DNA of 64,000 nucleotides from Stercorarius parasiticus. Lineage: Eukaryota > Chordata > Aves > Charadriiformes > Stercorariidae. The notes beneath the pieces are model-generated. The model had not been told where the DNA came from and did not search any database. It worked only from the letters and a program-made list of their open reading frames with translations. Location: contig VWZL01002055.1 of NCBI GenBank assembly GCA_013396915.1, positions 72,040-136,039 on the forward strand, read 5' to 3'. Positions 12,085 to 24,995 of the stretch are shown here, one piece after another (positions within the stretch are counted from its first letter, which is position 1; each line of letters begins with the position of its first letter). The translations under genes were made by a program, and so were the position numbers.

Positions 12085-12164
12085 ATGCAAGTCAGCACAA
12101 CTCTACTGGATACCTGACTTAAGGAGAGTTATAATGGGACTTACCACCAAGAAGATCTGGACCA
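12085..12164. repeat. Probable ancient palindromic repeat remnant
   Basis: Words matching the same remembered repeat family appear in order: GCAAGTCAGCACAACTCTAC on the left, then AGAGTTATAATGGGACTTAC, then AGATCTGGACC at the right. The centre is disrupted by a short insertion, and the palindromic pairing is weak. The order of words supports the call. Chance similarity cannot be excluded. Confidence 0.4.
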
Positions 12165-15100
12165 GGATATTTTAATGGTGATTCTGTGTGGGTGGATGAG
12201 AACCTGATTCTTCATCCTTATTCAGGCTGGAAACAGGGAATGCGCTACAGAACTATAGATCAGTTGAGAAATTGATTTTTTGCAGGGAGGGAGGCTAAAG
12301 AGGCTCAGTTCTTCCAAAATTAGCAACAGCTCATGTGGTGTATAGCTCAGGTCAAATGACAAGTGACCACGATGCTGCCCAACACCTCACCATCTATACC
12401 CCAGCTGCATCCAGCCCCTGCTAGCTTTTACTTCCAGACTAAACTTGCAAATCCAGAGGACTGGTAAAAATGGGTAACATCTGAATAAAAGAGCTTGGCA
12501 GGATATCTTTAACATTACCTAAAAATCAGAGGTTAATAAATAGTTAAATTTAGCTGTAGCTTTTCTTAAGTAGTTTAAACATAAGTCAATATTTTTCTCT
12601 TTTGTTGTCTCAGGTTTTCTACAGGAGCACAGAAAATTTCATCAATGATCTTTCCACATTTTATAGCATTATGCCTTTGTACTGTTATCCATCTGTACCC
12701 TTATCTAATGTGTTATCAGCTGTATGAAAATAACTACCCGTGCCTTCACCCCACAGCAAGTATCAATAGAAAGAATGACAGTGGCTAGTTTGCACACTTG
12801 AAATGGTTTATTTGTTGCAATCCTGCACACAAGATGTTTATCAGTAAGCACCAGACAGCCATGCAGAAGAAGGAGCCTTAATTCTGTCTGAGACAGCCTC
12901 TTATTGCTATTGATAGTTAGCATCAGTGTCCAGTCTGAGAAATGGAAGTGCTGCAGGCAACTTCAGTCAAGACACCCTATTGATCTACTGCTTCCTTTGC
13001 CTCCCTGAAGCTAGAGAAGAAAAATAAAAAGGGGAGGAAAAGCCTGCCGTACGAGGGGCAATGCAGCAGTCTATGACTTACCATCACTCAAAAGGGGTGT
13101 GTATGTGCATGGATGTTCCTGATATTCAGTGCCTCAGACAACTGTAAATCACATGCACAGCCATGATAAATATAAATGTCAATGTGTTGGAAATGTCCTT
13201 TATATAAGAGGTGTCACTAGAACTACATTTTTAGCATGAAACATTTTTGCTGCTTTTTATTTTTCATTGACTTATTGTGCTTCTGTTATATCCTGTCTAA
13301 CACAATCAATCTAAAGCATAATATCTGAGAGTCCTATTCATAAATAATACATATTTGGGTCATTTTCATTTGTATTCCACAATGAAGATTTACAAGCCAG
13401 AAACAAAACAAGAAACAATGTGTGGAATGCTCTTATTCAGTGGATAAGAATATATTACTGTGATCAATTAATCTGCTTTTCTCTGCATTAGGTGGACATC
13501 TTTATGATACATCCATAAGGGTTTATAACTTAGAAGAGACAGAATCAGCTCTAAGGCTCTAACATAAAATGCTTGTACTCAGAAAAGAGAAACTTTTCCA
13601 AAGTTTTTTTTTCCAATGGGAAATGTGTTAATTTTGGCAAACTCAACCACAGCAATACCCCATCTATCAACATAGTAAGTCTCTCTGCCCTATATACTAC
13701 CTTCTCATGGTAAATGAAACAAAACATTGGCTACATTATACCATAGATAAAAGTCAAAATAATATTTCTGTGGATTTCTATATTGCCATTCATACAAAGA
13801 TAGTCACATTCTACTACAAACCATTAATTCTACAGGAGGGCAAACTGACACACAGAAAGGTCCGAGCTCAATTTTTTTTGGCCAAAAGTTAGTAGGCAAA
13901 ATTAAGTAAAAAAAATTAAATCTGTGTGCACATAAATTGTGGGAGCAAATCATTACATGAAAGGTGAAGGAAAGACTTAAACAGGTATTTGTATACCAAT
14001 ATCTCATATAAGAAACTACAGTCACCTGTGCAGTCACCAGTAGAGCTGCTATTCTGATGATGGGCCATGTCCGAGGAGCAGCAGTAATGGCCCAGATATT
14101 TATAAATATTGCCTGCACAGAAGGAGCAAAAGTTGGGGCTTGATAAGTGAAAATCAGTCAGTGTTACTTCAGGAAGGAAAGTCAGACTGTGAAAGACCTT
14201 TGCAGGCAATATAAACTGGTGAGAAAAAGTCGGGGTGAATGGTGGGGGTGAGGACAAGGCTGGCCACTGTGGTGGTTCCCCCCTTTGCCTTGAGCACCGA
14301 GAGATGCAGGCTGTGCCGTGCTCAGTGCTCTGGACTGTGGTCCTCTAAGTGGGTTATTGTATTTGTTTTTCAACTCTGGAAATTTGCTACAAGCGCATCT
14401 CAGATAAAAAGTGAAATGAGTTTTGCAACTATGGCAAAAAAGCAATTTTACATTTCATAGGCCTTTTAAAACCCTTTTCAATAGAAAATAAAAATAACAG
14501 TATGGGAAAAAAAAAGGCTACATTTCCATTCCTGTTTTTATAGTTTGACATTGCAGATGTTTCTGGGTCAGAGGTGAACATGTCTTTAGGTGTCAAAAGA
14601 TGCAATAACCTGAGTCAAAAATGGCCCAGTCCCCAGAACCGTGACTGTGTGCCAGAATATCCCCACCTCAGAAGCTTGCTGGCAGCAATGTGCTCCAGGT
14701 GTCTTACACTACACAGACCTGGTAGTCGTTTTAATATTTTCCATGCTCAAGTAAATGGACTTGATGTGTGTTCATCAAATGTGGGAAAATCCCACAGAAT
14801 TGTGTGCCATCTGTTTATAGGTAAAAGGTCTGCTTTGCTGACAATTTAGTGCAAAATCAGAAAACAGAATGAAGGCAAGCATGCTTTTGTTTTGTTCTGT
14901 TTTGGTTTTATAAATCTGAGGCTTAACATCATATCAAAAAAACTAACAAAGTTCAAAGGTTCATTCTGTTTGGATAGCATTGTCCTTTTCAGATGTATGA
15001 ATATTACCTGAGCCCCATGGAGCTCTTAAATCTGCACCGCGTGGCTACAACCTGGAACCTAGTGAAGCCCTGAGCACACGCAGGATTCGGCAGGACATGG

Positions 15101-15179
15101 TGAGGGTGCAAGGGCCACCTCTTGGGCAGCTGGATGTCTGCACTGGTGCTCCAGACCTCTGGTTGGCCTCAAGTGAGAA
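12165..15179. other. AT-rich intergenic stretch
   Basis: No exon was recognised. At 13829-13861 a segment reading CTACAGGAGGGCAAACTGAC and on to AGAAAGGT resembles the TTACAG...AAACTGAGGCACAGAGAGGT core shared by several ancient SINE and LINE 3' ends. It is too short for a family call. Overlapping minus-strand open frames at 13804-14445 show no known domain. A runs occur near 14504-14514. Confidence 0.5.
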
Positions 15180-15345
15180 ATTCAAACTGAAGCAAAAACT
15201 GAAAGGCTCATTTAGAAAAAGTATCGCCTTATTTTATTTAACACCCAATACTGCATTTGCTTTTTTTGTTAGAATTAAAGCCAAGTTTAATGCAATTGAT
15301 ATGGTAAACACCAATCAAAGTGTCCATCTTTATTGTTTTGGTCTG
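15180..15345. promoter_or_regulatory. Candidate conserved non-coding element
   Basis: The block has even composition, words such as GCATTTGC, CAATTGATATGG and CAATCAAAG, and no repeats. CAATTG E-box-like, TTGATATGG and SOX/TCF-like CAATCAAAG are typical enhancer words. A plus-strand frame (15097-15351) crosses it but resembles no protein. The evidence is texture only. Confidence 0.27.
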
Positions 15346-18300
15346 TTTTAAACAAGACATTTGGACAAAAGGCAGTTATGTCTGAGGTCCTGGAGGCAGC
15401 TATGTCATTAAAAGAAAGGCTGTGGTCACAACAGTCTTCAGCACCAGTTGATAGGCATCAGCCAGTCATCAGAAGAGGAATTTGAGACCTTTCTTGTCCT
15501 TAAATTGCATGTGGAACATGCACTTATACTTTTCTACAGAGAACTGAAACTGTGAAATTTATACCTGAATATGAGTGAGACGTTGTCAGAAGATGACGTC
15601 AAAGACTGTTTCAAAAGCATATTTTCATTATATCCCATCGGTGAGAGTGAGATCTTGTCTTGGGTGAAAGACAAGTTAACATAGCTGGCAGAGGAGAAAG
15701 ACATCAGGAGAAAACAAATCGACAAAGCTAATCAAATCCAGACCTATGCAATCTAAAATCTCAAATGGGGTTCAAGGTAAGCTAAAAGGACACCAGAGCA
15801 TCAAATGCTGTTAAACCATCCAATACAACCTGAAGAGAAGACTGAACAAAATCTCTGTAGAGACATGCGCCAGATGCTCAGCAAGGTAGGTCAGTGTATC
15901 TCCATTGAGACAGGCTCTATCTACTGCTTTACATGGACTTAACCCTGCCCCTAATGGCCTAAAATAGATAATTTAACCTTGCCAACCAGCATTGTACTAG
16001 GGTATAGAAGTTGAGAAAAAGAGTTTGAAAGTGCCTATGGTCAGTTAATTGGGAAAACAGCCTGTTCCCCACAGTATAATCTACCCTATTTGCCAAAAGA
16101 GACAAGTTTTATACGTTTCAATCAGAAAAGTGCAACTCCTCCAGTAATGTGGCTGAGACATTTACTTTGATAATGAGGAATCTTATTTCCAAGGTCAATC
16201 TGAGGTTTCCTGGGTTCAGGCTAAAATACTTTGTGGGGCCAAAGAAATATTTACTGGGTTCTAGGGAGCAGGGAGTGGATGTGTAGCTTGAATATATTTC
16301 AAGTCAGCCTGGGAGGTCTTTTTGTTTTTATGTAATTTGTGTCTCCTCAGACAACCTTTTTTTTTTTCCTGAGAAACTGGAAGTGAAGAAAATGATGGCA
16401 TTTTTTGCCAGTGCATTTAAGTTTGGTCATTTCCTGCACTGAACCAGAGAACCTGCATTATTGGCACCCTTTCCAGAATGTATTTCTTTCCAGTGCATCA
16501 TATGAAACCATATAGTCAAATTTTGCCCAAGGGCTGCCATTCCTTCTGCGTTAAACTGGAAGGAGTTTCTGTATAAAGCAAGGGTTTGCTTTATGTGACC
16601 TTTGACAGTGGGAGTGTTGGGAGAATGACATTATATGTTGTAGGGCTAGTGCTAGGCAGAGTCATAAATTAAATGGCAGCATTTTACAAATGAGCTCCGT
16701 AATGAGTAGGTGATTGGAAGATGTGCTACTGCATGCTGGCGATTAACATCCGAATAGAGAAACTATCACATAGCCCAGGAATTGCAGTAAAAGGTGAAAA
16801 GAAATATTCAATATTATCAATAATATTAAAAAAAAAAAAAAGAGAACTTTTACAGATGCCAAAGGAGCTTGGGAGAATTAATGTGTTTGTGTCAAAAAGA
16901 CTGAGAACAAGTGAAATAGGACTACAGTGATTGCCAGAATCTTACTTGCCTGGAGAGATAACATTGGACATCCAGTTCAACTAGGCAGGTGCCAAGAATC
17001 CTCTTGCGGATGCTATGGAGCAGCTTTCAAATGTAAGAATGTACAACAGCTCCCATCCTCTGGCCCTCTCTGTGGTTTCTGAGTTGCTCATTAAACGAGG
17101 GAAACCTCCAGTGAGGTGTGATGACCTGAAAACAGAGAGGAGCTAAAGAATCAATGTTTTAAGTAAAACAGCAATTATAAAAAGATCTACAGCTCCTTCC
17201 ATGTAATCAGGTAAATTACCAGGAGTGGCATAAAGCACCTAAATGGGAGAAAGAGTGAAGGAAGGGGGAGTGGGGGGGAAAGAAGGTCCCTTGAGAGATA
17301 TCTGATAGGATGCTTAGTCTGTGTAGAGGGCACAAGGTTAAGTGAAAATGAGATGAAGGAATGATCAGATATAGTCAGATCAGAGACAGTTAAAGGAACG
17401 TGCTAACCTAAGACAAATGTGAAGAAGCGTGCCTGTGCTGAGTGTGTTGGTGCAGCCATTCTTCAGCAGTTCAGAACCAGAGAGGGGAAATTCCCAGTTC
17501 CCAGTCCACATCAGTCCCAGCTGAAGCACTTCCCAGCAAAGAAACAGAAGGGATAAGGACACAGGTTTAAGATTTTTCTCTGCTACTCCAATAGTAGCAG
17601 GATAAAGGATATTAAAATGCTTCTAATTACACCTCCACTTTTTGCAGGTCCCTTTTTACTACTGGCATGATATAAATCATCTTTAGTGATGAGAAAGTAA
17701 GTCATGCCTGTGCCATCTGTGGTTTTGGACAATGCAAAAGATGCTGTTTAAAGAATATGAGAGGTACTGAGAATTACTTGAAAGCTGCAAACTTTGTTGG
17801 TTGGCTAATGCTTTCATGAGTCAGGGAGCTCTCGTTAGAATGGGTTTCCATAACAACAAACAACATTTGGTTAAAAGAGGTGCATAATGTAGCAAATAAA
17901 TGCTTGGGACACAGTCTAGATAAAACTTCATCAAAGTTTTTGGTAAATCTCCATTCTTAGTCTACTCAACAAAAATGGCCTGCGATAACAGACAGCACCA
18001 GAAAGCTCAAGAATTATTTGTACTGACCAGGTCTGGAAGTGACCACAAGAATTTTGTTCAAAAGCCTTTGGTGGCTTATAGCCTTTAAATGTTTTTAAGA
18101 ACAGCCTTAAATTTTTAAACATAATTTAGAGGTCAATACTTTTTGTGTATCCTCAGGAGCTTGATTAACATATACAACATGACCAGGGAATTAGGAAGTT
18201 GAACCTTTAACTCGTCTGCTAGATGCTAATACCTGGGGAATACCCAAACAAGATTTCTGAAAATAAGTTTTGGTGCTCTCAACAATTTTGGTATTACAGA

Positions 18301-21300
18301 TTTTTGAGGGGAGAAATCATGTGCTCTTCACAAGGAGTTTGATTAGTCATGGAATTCACTAAATCTAGATGAACTTCTTATCTTTAAGACTAACACAGAT
18401 CCCACATATATTTATGTCGACCCCAAGCTACAATGAAAAAAGTGTGAGCCTGTAAATGAGGAGTTTCAAATGAAAGAGGTGGTCGAAGCATTTTGACCCT
18501 ATTCAATCAAGGTCAGTTTTCCTCTGAATTATACCTGTTTCCTTGTCTAGCATTTTAGATACCTTCCAAGTGTCTATCGACAGAGTTTATAAGTGGCATT
18601 CAACAATGCAGAAGAAAGAAAGCTGCTCACAAAACTCCCCCTTTCCCCATGTGATAAAAACCAGCGTTCCAGAGGAAGAGACAAAAGAGTGTTTGGGTCC
18701 CACTTGTATTTGCCTATGGGAAAGGAGTGGTGAAAAGAGGCCAACAGCTCCGGGAAACAGGGAGGGGAGGGAAGAGCACAAATCAGCTTTATGAGCTAGC
18801 AAATGATGGATGGCTAAATGCCAACAGAGCGCAATACATACAATTGAGTTTGCATTGTTGCGATTATTAAAGGTTATTTTACTTTTAATTTTTTGTGGTA
18901 GGTGTTCTTTCTCCTTCCTTACAGAAACCCTTGATTTTCACTCACTAGATACTTAGATGCACTTGTCATACCCAAAAGGTGATTTCAGTTCTCGGATGCC
19001 AGGAAACCCTTCCGCTGATCAAAACACAGCTGCACGGGCTTGCTTGATCTATTAATGGGTGCCACAACTCTGGGGTATGTCTGTCTATACCTGTGAAAAT
19101 AGATATAATTAATATAACAGATATCATACGTATATGCAAATCCAGATGGTAAAAATGACTTATAGTAAGACAAGGTTTTCATTTGCCAAACCAAATCAAG
19201 ATATCTGAATCACTTAATCAAGCACATACAATCTGCACTTGGACTATTGCTGCTGCAGTGACATCAGCATACTCTTAGTTTATTTTATTTTACGTTGAGC
19301 TCGTTTTTTAATGAAAGATCGTAAGAAACACAATTTTTTAAACATACTTTAATTAGCTATTTCCAGGCTGTCACCTCTCTGCAGCCTTTAAAAAGCTCTT
19401 TCCATTATTTCCCACAAGTTGCTTGGACATAAGATGGCAGACCATAGGACTGCATGAATTGCCATGCAGTGGACACTGATCCTAGGTATTAAAACAATGT
19501 GCGACTTTCTATCTGTTTTATATAAAATGCTTTCAGTGTAAGACAGGGAGCAGAATATTTTCTTATAAATAACCTTTTTATCCATTACAGAAATGGATAC
19601 CGTCCCCTTTACTAACAAATAACAGAGAGAGGCAATATCTTCAGTGTGTTTTATTATATTAATACATTTTGCATTACAATTTTATCTTCTTCACTTTGAC
19701 ATTTATTTCCCCTTTAATGAGTCAAAACGCCTAGCCACGAGCTCTTGACTTTAAGCACATTCTTAACATCAGCATATTAACTGTCACATTCAGGCTAATA
19801 GGCTTAACTTATCTGTTTGAGATCTTTGTCAAACAAGACCTAAACCCCCTGATTTTAAAAAATTGATGTAAATGGAAACTTTTGCTTTAGTGGTACTGGA
19901 AAGACAATAATGCTGCTTCATCATCATCATAACGCAAACGTTCAGTATTATGGTTTTGCTCCCAGATATCTTTATTTGTGATAAGCGCCTCTTCTTGTAA
20001 TAAAAGATACTGAACAAAAAGTAGTTTAACGGAGATTTTGAAGTCTTGATTTCAAACAGTCCATTACAAACTCTTCATTTCATTTCCTTTTGTATTGTGA
20101 GGGCAAACAATTGTTGTAGCTTTCACCATGAGCTCAAGCATTACATTTTAGCAGACTGAGCTTAAGTGCATGCAGATGGGTGCAACATCAACTTTTTTTA
20201 GGGATACTACAAAAACAACTGTAAGCAAATTAATGCAAAAACAGGAGGGCATTTTTTCATAATCCTGGGTAATTCTTAGCAAAGTTTCAAAGGACCTCAG
20301 GTTCCTCTCAGGAATCTAGATGAAGCAATTGCAGGTTTTGAATATTTTTGAATTCTGACTCTTAAATCACATTAGCCTGAATCACATTATCAATGCAAGG
20401 GAAATCATAAATGCAAATATACCCCAGATGTGATTTAAGAACAATTTTAGGATCAGATTCCTCATTAATTATCACTATTTCAATGGAAGGAGATAAAATA
20501 ATCTACCTGGCATTTAGACAAAAGTCCCATCCTTTTCCTTCCTCTTAATCCAAATCAACTCTGCAGGACTTGGAGTATCTGAAAAAACAATGGTGATAGA
20601 TTTGCCGTATATAGATTTATTTTTTTCTACTAGCAGAGTGGTACATACAGTAGTTGAAATTCTCTGTGGATTTAATCTTTGCTCATAGATGGCTGAAGGG
20701 CTATTTCTACCTTTCTCAGTGGCACTGGGTCAGAGCTCATGGCTCACGGGAGCATGTCTCTGTAGGTCAGAAGTACCCCTCGATGTCAGGGAAACTGAAT
20801 GCACCCTTGAAGACTGGGTCCACTGAAGTGTTTCTGTATTCAAGCTGATTTTCAGTGGTTATGGTATTTCTGACTTCTTACTCTCTTCTTGTGAAACTGG
20901 GAGATAGTGTGTGCTTGCTTCCTTGTTTGCATGTATGAGGAAGTGAGAGAAAAAGATATAAATTCTTTTAAGAATGAATGCCACATGAGATAATTCCATC
21001 TGCCTGCCTGATTTGGCATTTTCAACTCAATTTCTCAGTTTCTCCTGATGAATAATCCAGCTTTTCCCAGTAATATGCACTGTTTAAGTGCTGGACATAT
21101 GCTACAATAATAACACTTACAAATAATTACTCTAATCGGGTAAACGAATAACGCCAATTAGATGGTGTGATGATGTTGCCATGACAAACTCCAGCTTTAT
21201 GGAGTTGTTCATTTTTAAGCTTAAAAGCTTTCTGATATCCTTTGTCAGGCAACAATGTGACTTGACCACCTCAATTCACCAATCTCTCTCGCCAAATGCA

Positions 21301-21510
21301 TATGGTCATGGACCGTGCTCCTACTTAAGTCGAGATTTCAATCAACACCTAGTGCAGAACTAAGTTTAGGCTTAACTGTAAACACTTAGATATAATAAAA
21401 CTGATTTCCTCATGAATAGTTATGAAATAATTTCATTGCTTATTTCCTGAGGAAACTTTAAAAGAACAGAAGTGTTGGTGTCCGCATGTACTTTGTTACA
21501 TATTGCCAAA
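15346..21510. other. AT-rich intergenic stretch
   Basis: No gene is supported. A short frame at 15571-15684 (37 codons, acidic) is discussed as a finding. An A run occurs at 16829-16841 and a purine-rich tract at 17249-17286. A short inverted repeat (ACTGCATG 19449-19456, CATGCAGT 19463-19470) is present. Nothing else specific was found. Confidence 0.55.
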
Positions 21511-21560
21511 TCAAGCCCTGGTTCAGAAGAACACTTCAGCCTGCTGTTAACTCCAGGCTT
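21511..21560. repeat. Ancient palindromic-family repeat remnant (half copy)
   Basis: CCCTGGTTCAGAAGAACACT then TCAGCCTGCTGTTAACT follows, word by word, a remembered sauropsid repeat reading CCTGATTCAGCAAAGCACTT then AAGCACATGCTTAACTTTAAG. Only one half of the palindrome is evident. Downstream CTTAAGCTTAAGTT at about 21608-21621 may be more of it. Confidence 0.45.
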
Positions 21561-21980
21561 ATTAACCCCAGTTACCAAATACAATGCACTTACAGACATG
21601 TCTAAACTTAAGCTTAAGTTACATTCAGAATAGAAATGCTTTACTGAGCTGAGAGCTAAAGTGAGGCATGCTCTTGTTCAACAACAGAAGACAGCTTCTC
21701 GCTGATGGAATATGTAGGTGAAAACAGGTCTGTGCAAGAGACTAAAGTATTTGGTGTCCTAATAGTACTTCTGGATTGAATATGAACCTAATTCTTAATG
21801 CATTCACATTAAGCCATTCCTCCCAGCACTGTAATAGGTATTACAGTAATACTGAACAGTAGAAATTAATTAGTATGACTTTTAAAAGCTTTACATGTGT
21901 TTAAAATTTAAACCTTACCACACCCGTGATACCAATAATTCCAAAGGCCCTTTGTGCTTCTCACCCCTCCCCAGCCAACA
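21561..21980. other. AT-rich intergenic stretch with a small perfect hairpin
   Basis: ACTGTAATA and TATTACAGT (21828-21847) form nine-base perfect arms around a two-base loop. No gene was recognised. Confidence 0.6.
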
Positions 21981-22020
21981 ATTAATCAACAAATCGACCA
22001 ATTAATCAACAAACCGACCA
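21981..22020. repeat. 20-bp tandem duplication, two copies
   Basis: ATTAATCAACAAATCGACCA at 21981-22000 is followed directly by a second copy at 22001-22020 with one substitution (T to C). The near identity suggests a recent slippage or duplication event. A copy-number polymorphism here would be no surprise. Confidence 0.9.
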
Positions 22021-22963
22021 ACCAATTTTTGCATTTTGTGTGCAATTTTGTTCCTTTATGCACCACATCTTGACTGTAGAGAGAAAGAAATTCAAGAGTC
22101 ATGCAGCAAATCATCCGTAAACTTTTCAGGTCTGCTGAAAAAAACCCCACAGGTTTATGATGATTCACATGTATCTACACCATATTCTGTCAGAAGGGAT
22201 GGATGCTCTTCATCCACTCTGGTATAAAAAATGAGACACATCAATATGCAATCTAGGCTTACCTCCCAATTTACTGCCACACTTTCCGTTCTGCAGCTGA
22301 CCTGTGATAACCCCTTGCTCGCAGACAGGAAGAGGAAGCTGGTGGCAGTAATGATCCAGAAGCCTTCCAGACCTCACCAGCAGTGCTTCCACGGTCAAAG
22401 GCTTTCAGAGAGAGACAGACCAGTGCTTTGTTAAATTAGGGGCTTAAAACAGGAAAATGACTTGGGAAGCCACAAGTCAAAAGGATGGTGACTGTTACTG
22501 TAAAAGTCCTACCTGGTTCACCCAAATGCAACCACCAAGTGACCAGAGTTCTTTACTGGATATTAACTCACTGAGACGTTTCTCCACACACATTTTATGC
22601 TTCTTGTAACCCATGAATTGTTTTCTCAAAGAGCACCCTTACCAGCCATTAGCATGCTTGGTCAGAGTTGGAGGCCTGGCTGTAAAAAAGCGCTTTCACA
22701 GGGTTGTACAGTTGTTCCTCCTGCCTGATGTCTCAGTAACAGGCGCTTTAGTGCAGCTGCTGGAGTTTACAACTTTCTTATTTGCTTGGATAGCTTCTTC
22801 ACTGATGTTTAAGCTATAGTGATATCACTGCTAGAGTTGGTCAGTCACTAACATCTTGGAAACTGAGGAGGAAAGGAGACAGACTTAAAATGCCCAGATG
22901 AAATAATAAGACTATGAATATTCTTATCACCTTTTGGCAAAAGGCTATAGCAGTTCAGAAATG
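22021..22963. other. Intergenic stretch, nothing specific
   Basis: Short overlapping frames on both strands (22036-22434) show no recognisable protein. No repeat family was identified. Confidence 0.5.
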
Positions 22964-22994
22964 AACTCCATTGATTCGGTACCTCAATGGAGTT
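22964..22994. repeat. Perfect 11-bp inverted repeat, core of an ancient palindromic repeat
   Basis: AACTCCATTGA (22964-22974) and TCAATGGAGTT (22984-22994) are exact reverse complements around a nine-base loop. The arms match the central AACTCCATTGAAGTCAATGG-type core of the sauropsid palindromic repeats seen elsewhere in the window. GTTACGCTAG follows, as in that family (GTTACACTGG). The loop, longer than in the remembered core, may come from an insertion. Confidence 0.65.
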
Positions 22995-24895
22995 ACGCTA
23001 GTACATATGGTGTCCTGGAGTGTTAAAAAAAGTAATCAGACTGGTAACTTCTAGTTAAGTAGTGATAGGTCAGAGAATAGAATCCTGTATGTACTTCAGT
23101 AAGTCAAAATTTTATCCAGTTGATACACACTGTTTAAAACACTAATTTTTAAAGATTTTTTTGTTGTTGTTTTCAGACTCAAATTTCAAAATATTTGACA
23201 AGTTCCCAAACTTGCTTGTAAAAATCCCCAAGTCACGAGCCAGCCAGATAAAAATCTGTTCATTGTAAAAAGGGAAGGGGGTAGAGTGGGGAAGGAAAGG
23301 TTTGTTGATAAGTTTGCTACACTATTAAAACGTTTAACCACAGCCTGGAGCTCAAATCAGCGTTCATGTGAAGTTCCTATTTATTAGACTATATGAAAAG
23401 TATTCAGCAGAACCATATCTACGTTCTGTGATATTGTTTTTGAAGGAGATGCACCCCAGTAATTAGGGTTAATACTAGATCCATTTCTTAGGAATACAGA
23501 AATGCGAGTGATAAAAACTGCCCAAAACTGCACTCTGTCCCATTTAAAGTTTCTTGAGAACATACTCCTATTCAAAATAAGCAATAAAATAACACAGGAG
23601 AAAATGGACATGGGAGAAATCACAAAAGCATTTATCAAGATGAATCTAGGACCACACTGACTTGTCTAAATCTATATAAAGAAAATGGCCTGCAAGTCAC
23701 TCTGAAAGTGATGGGAACCCATGCTTCAAACACATGTCTTGAAAGAATGTCGGAAATCTCGTTCCTCTTTTGGCTGCGGTTACAGATGCTTTCTCCAGAC
23801 AGTGCTCACTAGTTTCAATTGTCTGGAGTACTCAAAAATACATTTTCCCCTGGAAGATAGCCTGCATATGCTTACAATAAACATTAACGAAATCAAATGA
23901 CTTTCACTTCAGGATAAATACTTTCAAGTAAGTCTGTTAGAGACACTTATAGTAAATTGCTATTAATTAGTTTTTCCAATCTACTTAGGTTGTACTAATG
24001 AACACAATCACTTCTAACATATTTATTCGCAGGATAAATCCTGCCTCTCTCTATATGCCTGTGAAAGGCCCAAGGTGAAATGGAGATATTCTGCTGTAGG
24101 AAGGCATGGGAGCCACTTTAGGACAGGTGAACGATCCTGCTGGTATTCTGTGTCTCTGAACTCTGCTGGTTGAGGAAGAGCCAGGAGAAGCTGCCTGCGC
24201 TCGCTGCCAGACAGCCGCCCTGCTGCCTGGGCTTGAGCGGGACAAATTCCCTAGCTTTCTGGCCACAAAATATCTAAGTTACATAACATGGAAACTCTCA
24301 GCTCTGCAAAGCCAATGAAACCACATATTCCTATAACCGTTACTTCCCCTTTTTGCATGTTACCCGCTTGTAATGGCTTGTTGTAAGTTATATGATAGTA
24401 TCTCTAGAGATGGGAACTTCTTCTCTTATGCTTGTGAACATAACCCAACACCAAGAGGTCCCCAGCTCTGACAGGACGTTTCAGGGCATTACTGGAAGGA
24501 CAGAAGTCATACTAATACCACTCAGCTCCCTTCTGCTAAGCCAAAATACGGAACAGACGTAAGAATTAGAATTATGTCTATACCACAATTTAAAACCCAA
24601 TAATGTTGCCTTCAGCAATTTGAAGTTGGTTACTGGAAAATCCCATACAGCAGAGCAAAGCTGCTGGTAATTTGCTTCACCAAGTCTTAAATAGTACTGA
24701 AATGCAATCCCATTATTTTTAGAAATTATCTGCTCTATTTTTGTGTAATTTTTCTTAACAGCTCTGAACACCTAAAGCAGTACTGCAGCAGACCATAAGG
24801 CCTAGATCTGGCTGACAAACCTGCGTGCATCACATAAAGTGTATGATTCCACAACTCATTAAGTCTAATTTATGGCATATGTAATTAAGCACCTT
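22995..24895. other. AT-rich intergenic stretch
   Basis: There is a GC-rich patch at about 24140-24250 with a minus-strand frame (24051-24266). It carries no domain and looks like a local composition change. A G-rich, GGGGTAGAGTGGGGAAGG-like tract lies at about 23275-23297. No gene was recognised. Confidence 0.5.
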
Positions 24896-24995
24896 TGAAT
24901 TGAACCCAGGTCTCTAGAGATAATAACACTTAGAACTTATATAGGGCTTTTCATCTTCAAAGTGCTTTACAAACATTAACTAATTAACAACATAA
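24896..24995. repeat. Ancient dispersed repeat fragment (CTTATATAG...CTTTACAAACATTAA type)
   Basis: The sequence has ACACTTAGAACTTATATAGG, then GCTTTTCATCTTCAAAGTGC, then TTTACAAACATTAACTAATT. It is preceded by GAACCCAGGTCTCTAGAG. I recognise this word order as the 3'-end signature of an old amniote interspersed element in which the words CTTATATAGCGCTTTTCATC and AAAGCGCTTTACAAA recur. I do not assign a family name from memory. Confidence 0.6.

Noticed and set aside
13829..13861. Possible MIR-type SINE fragment
   Set aside because: Only about 30 bases resemble the shared core. A and B boxes and other family words are missing.
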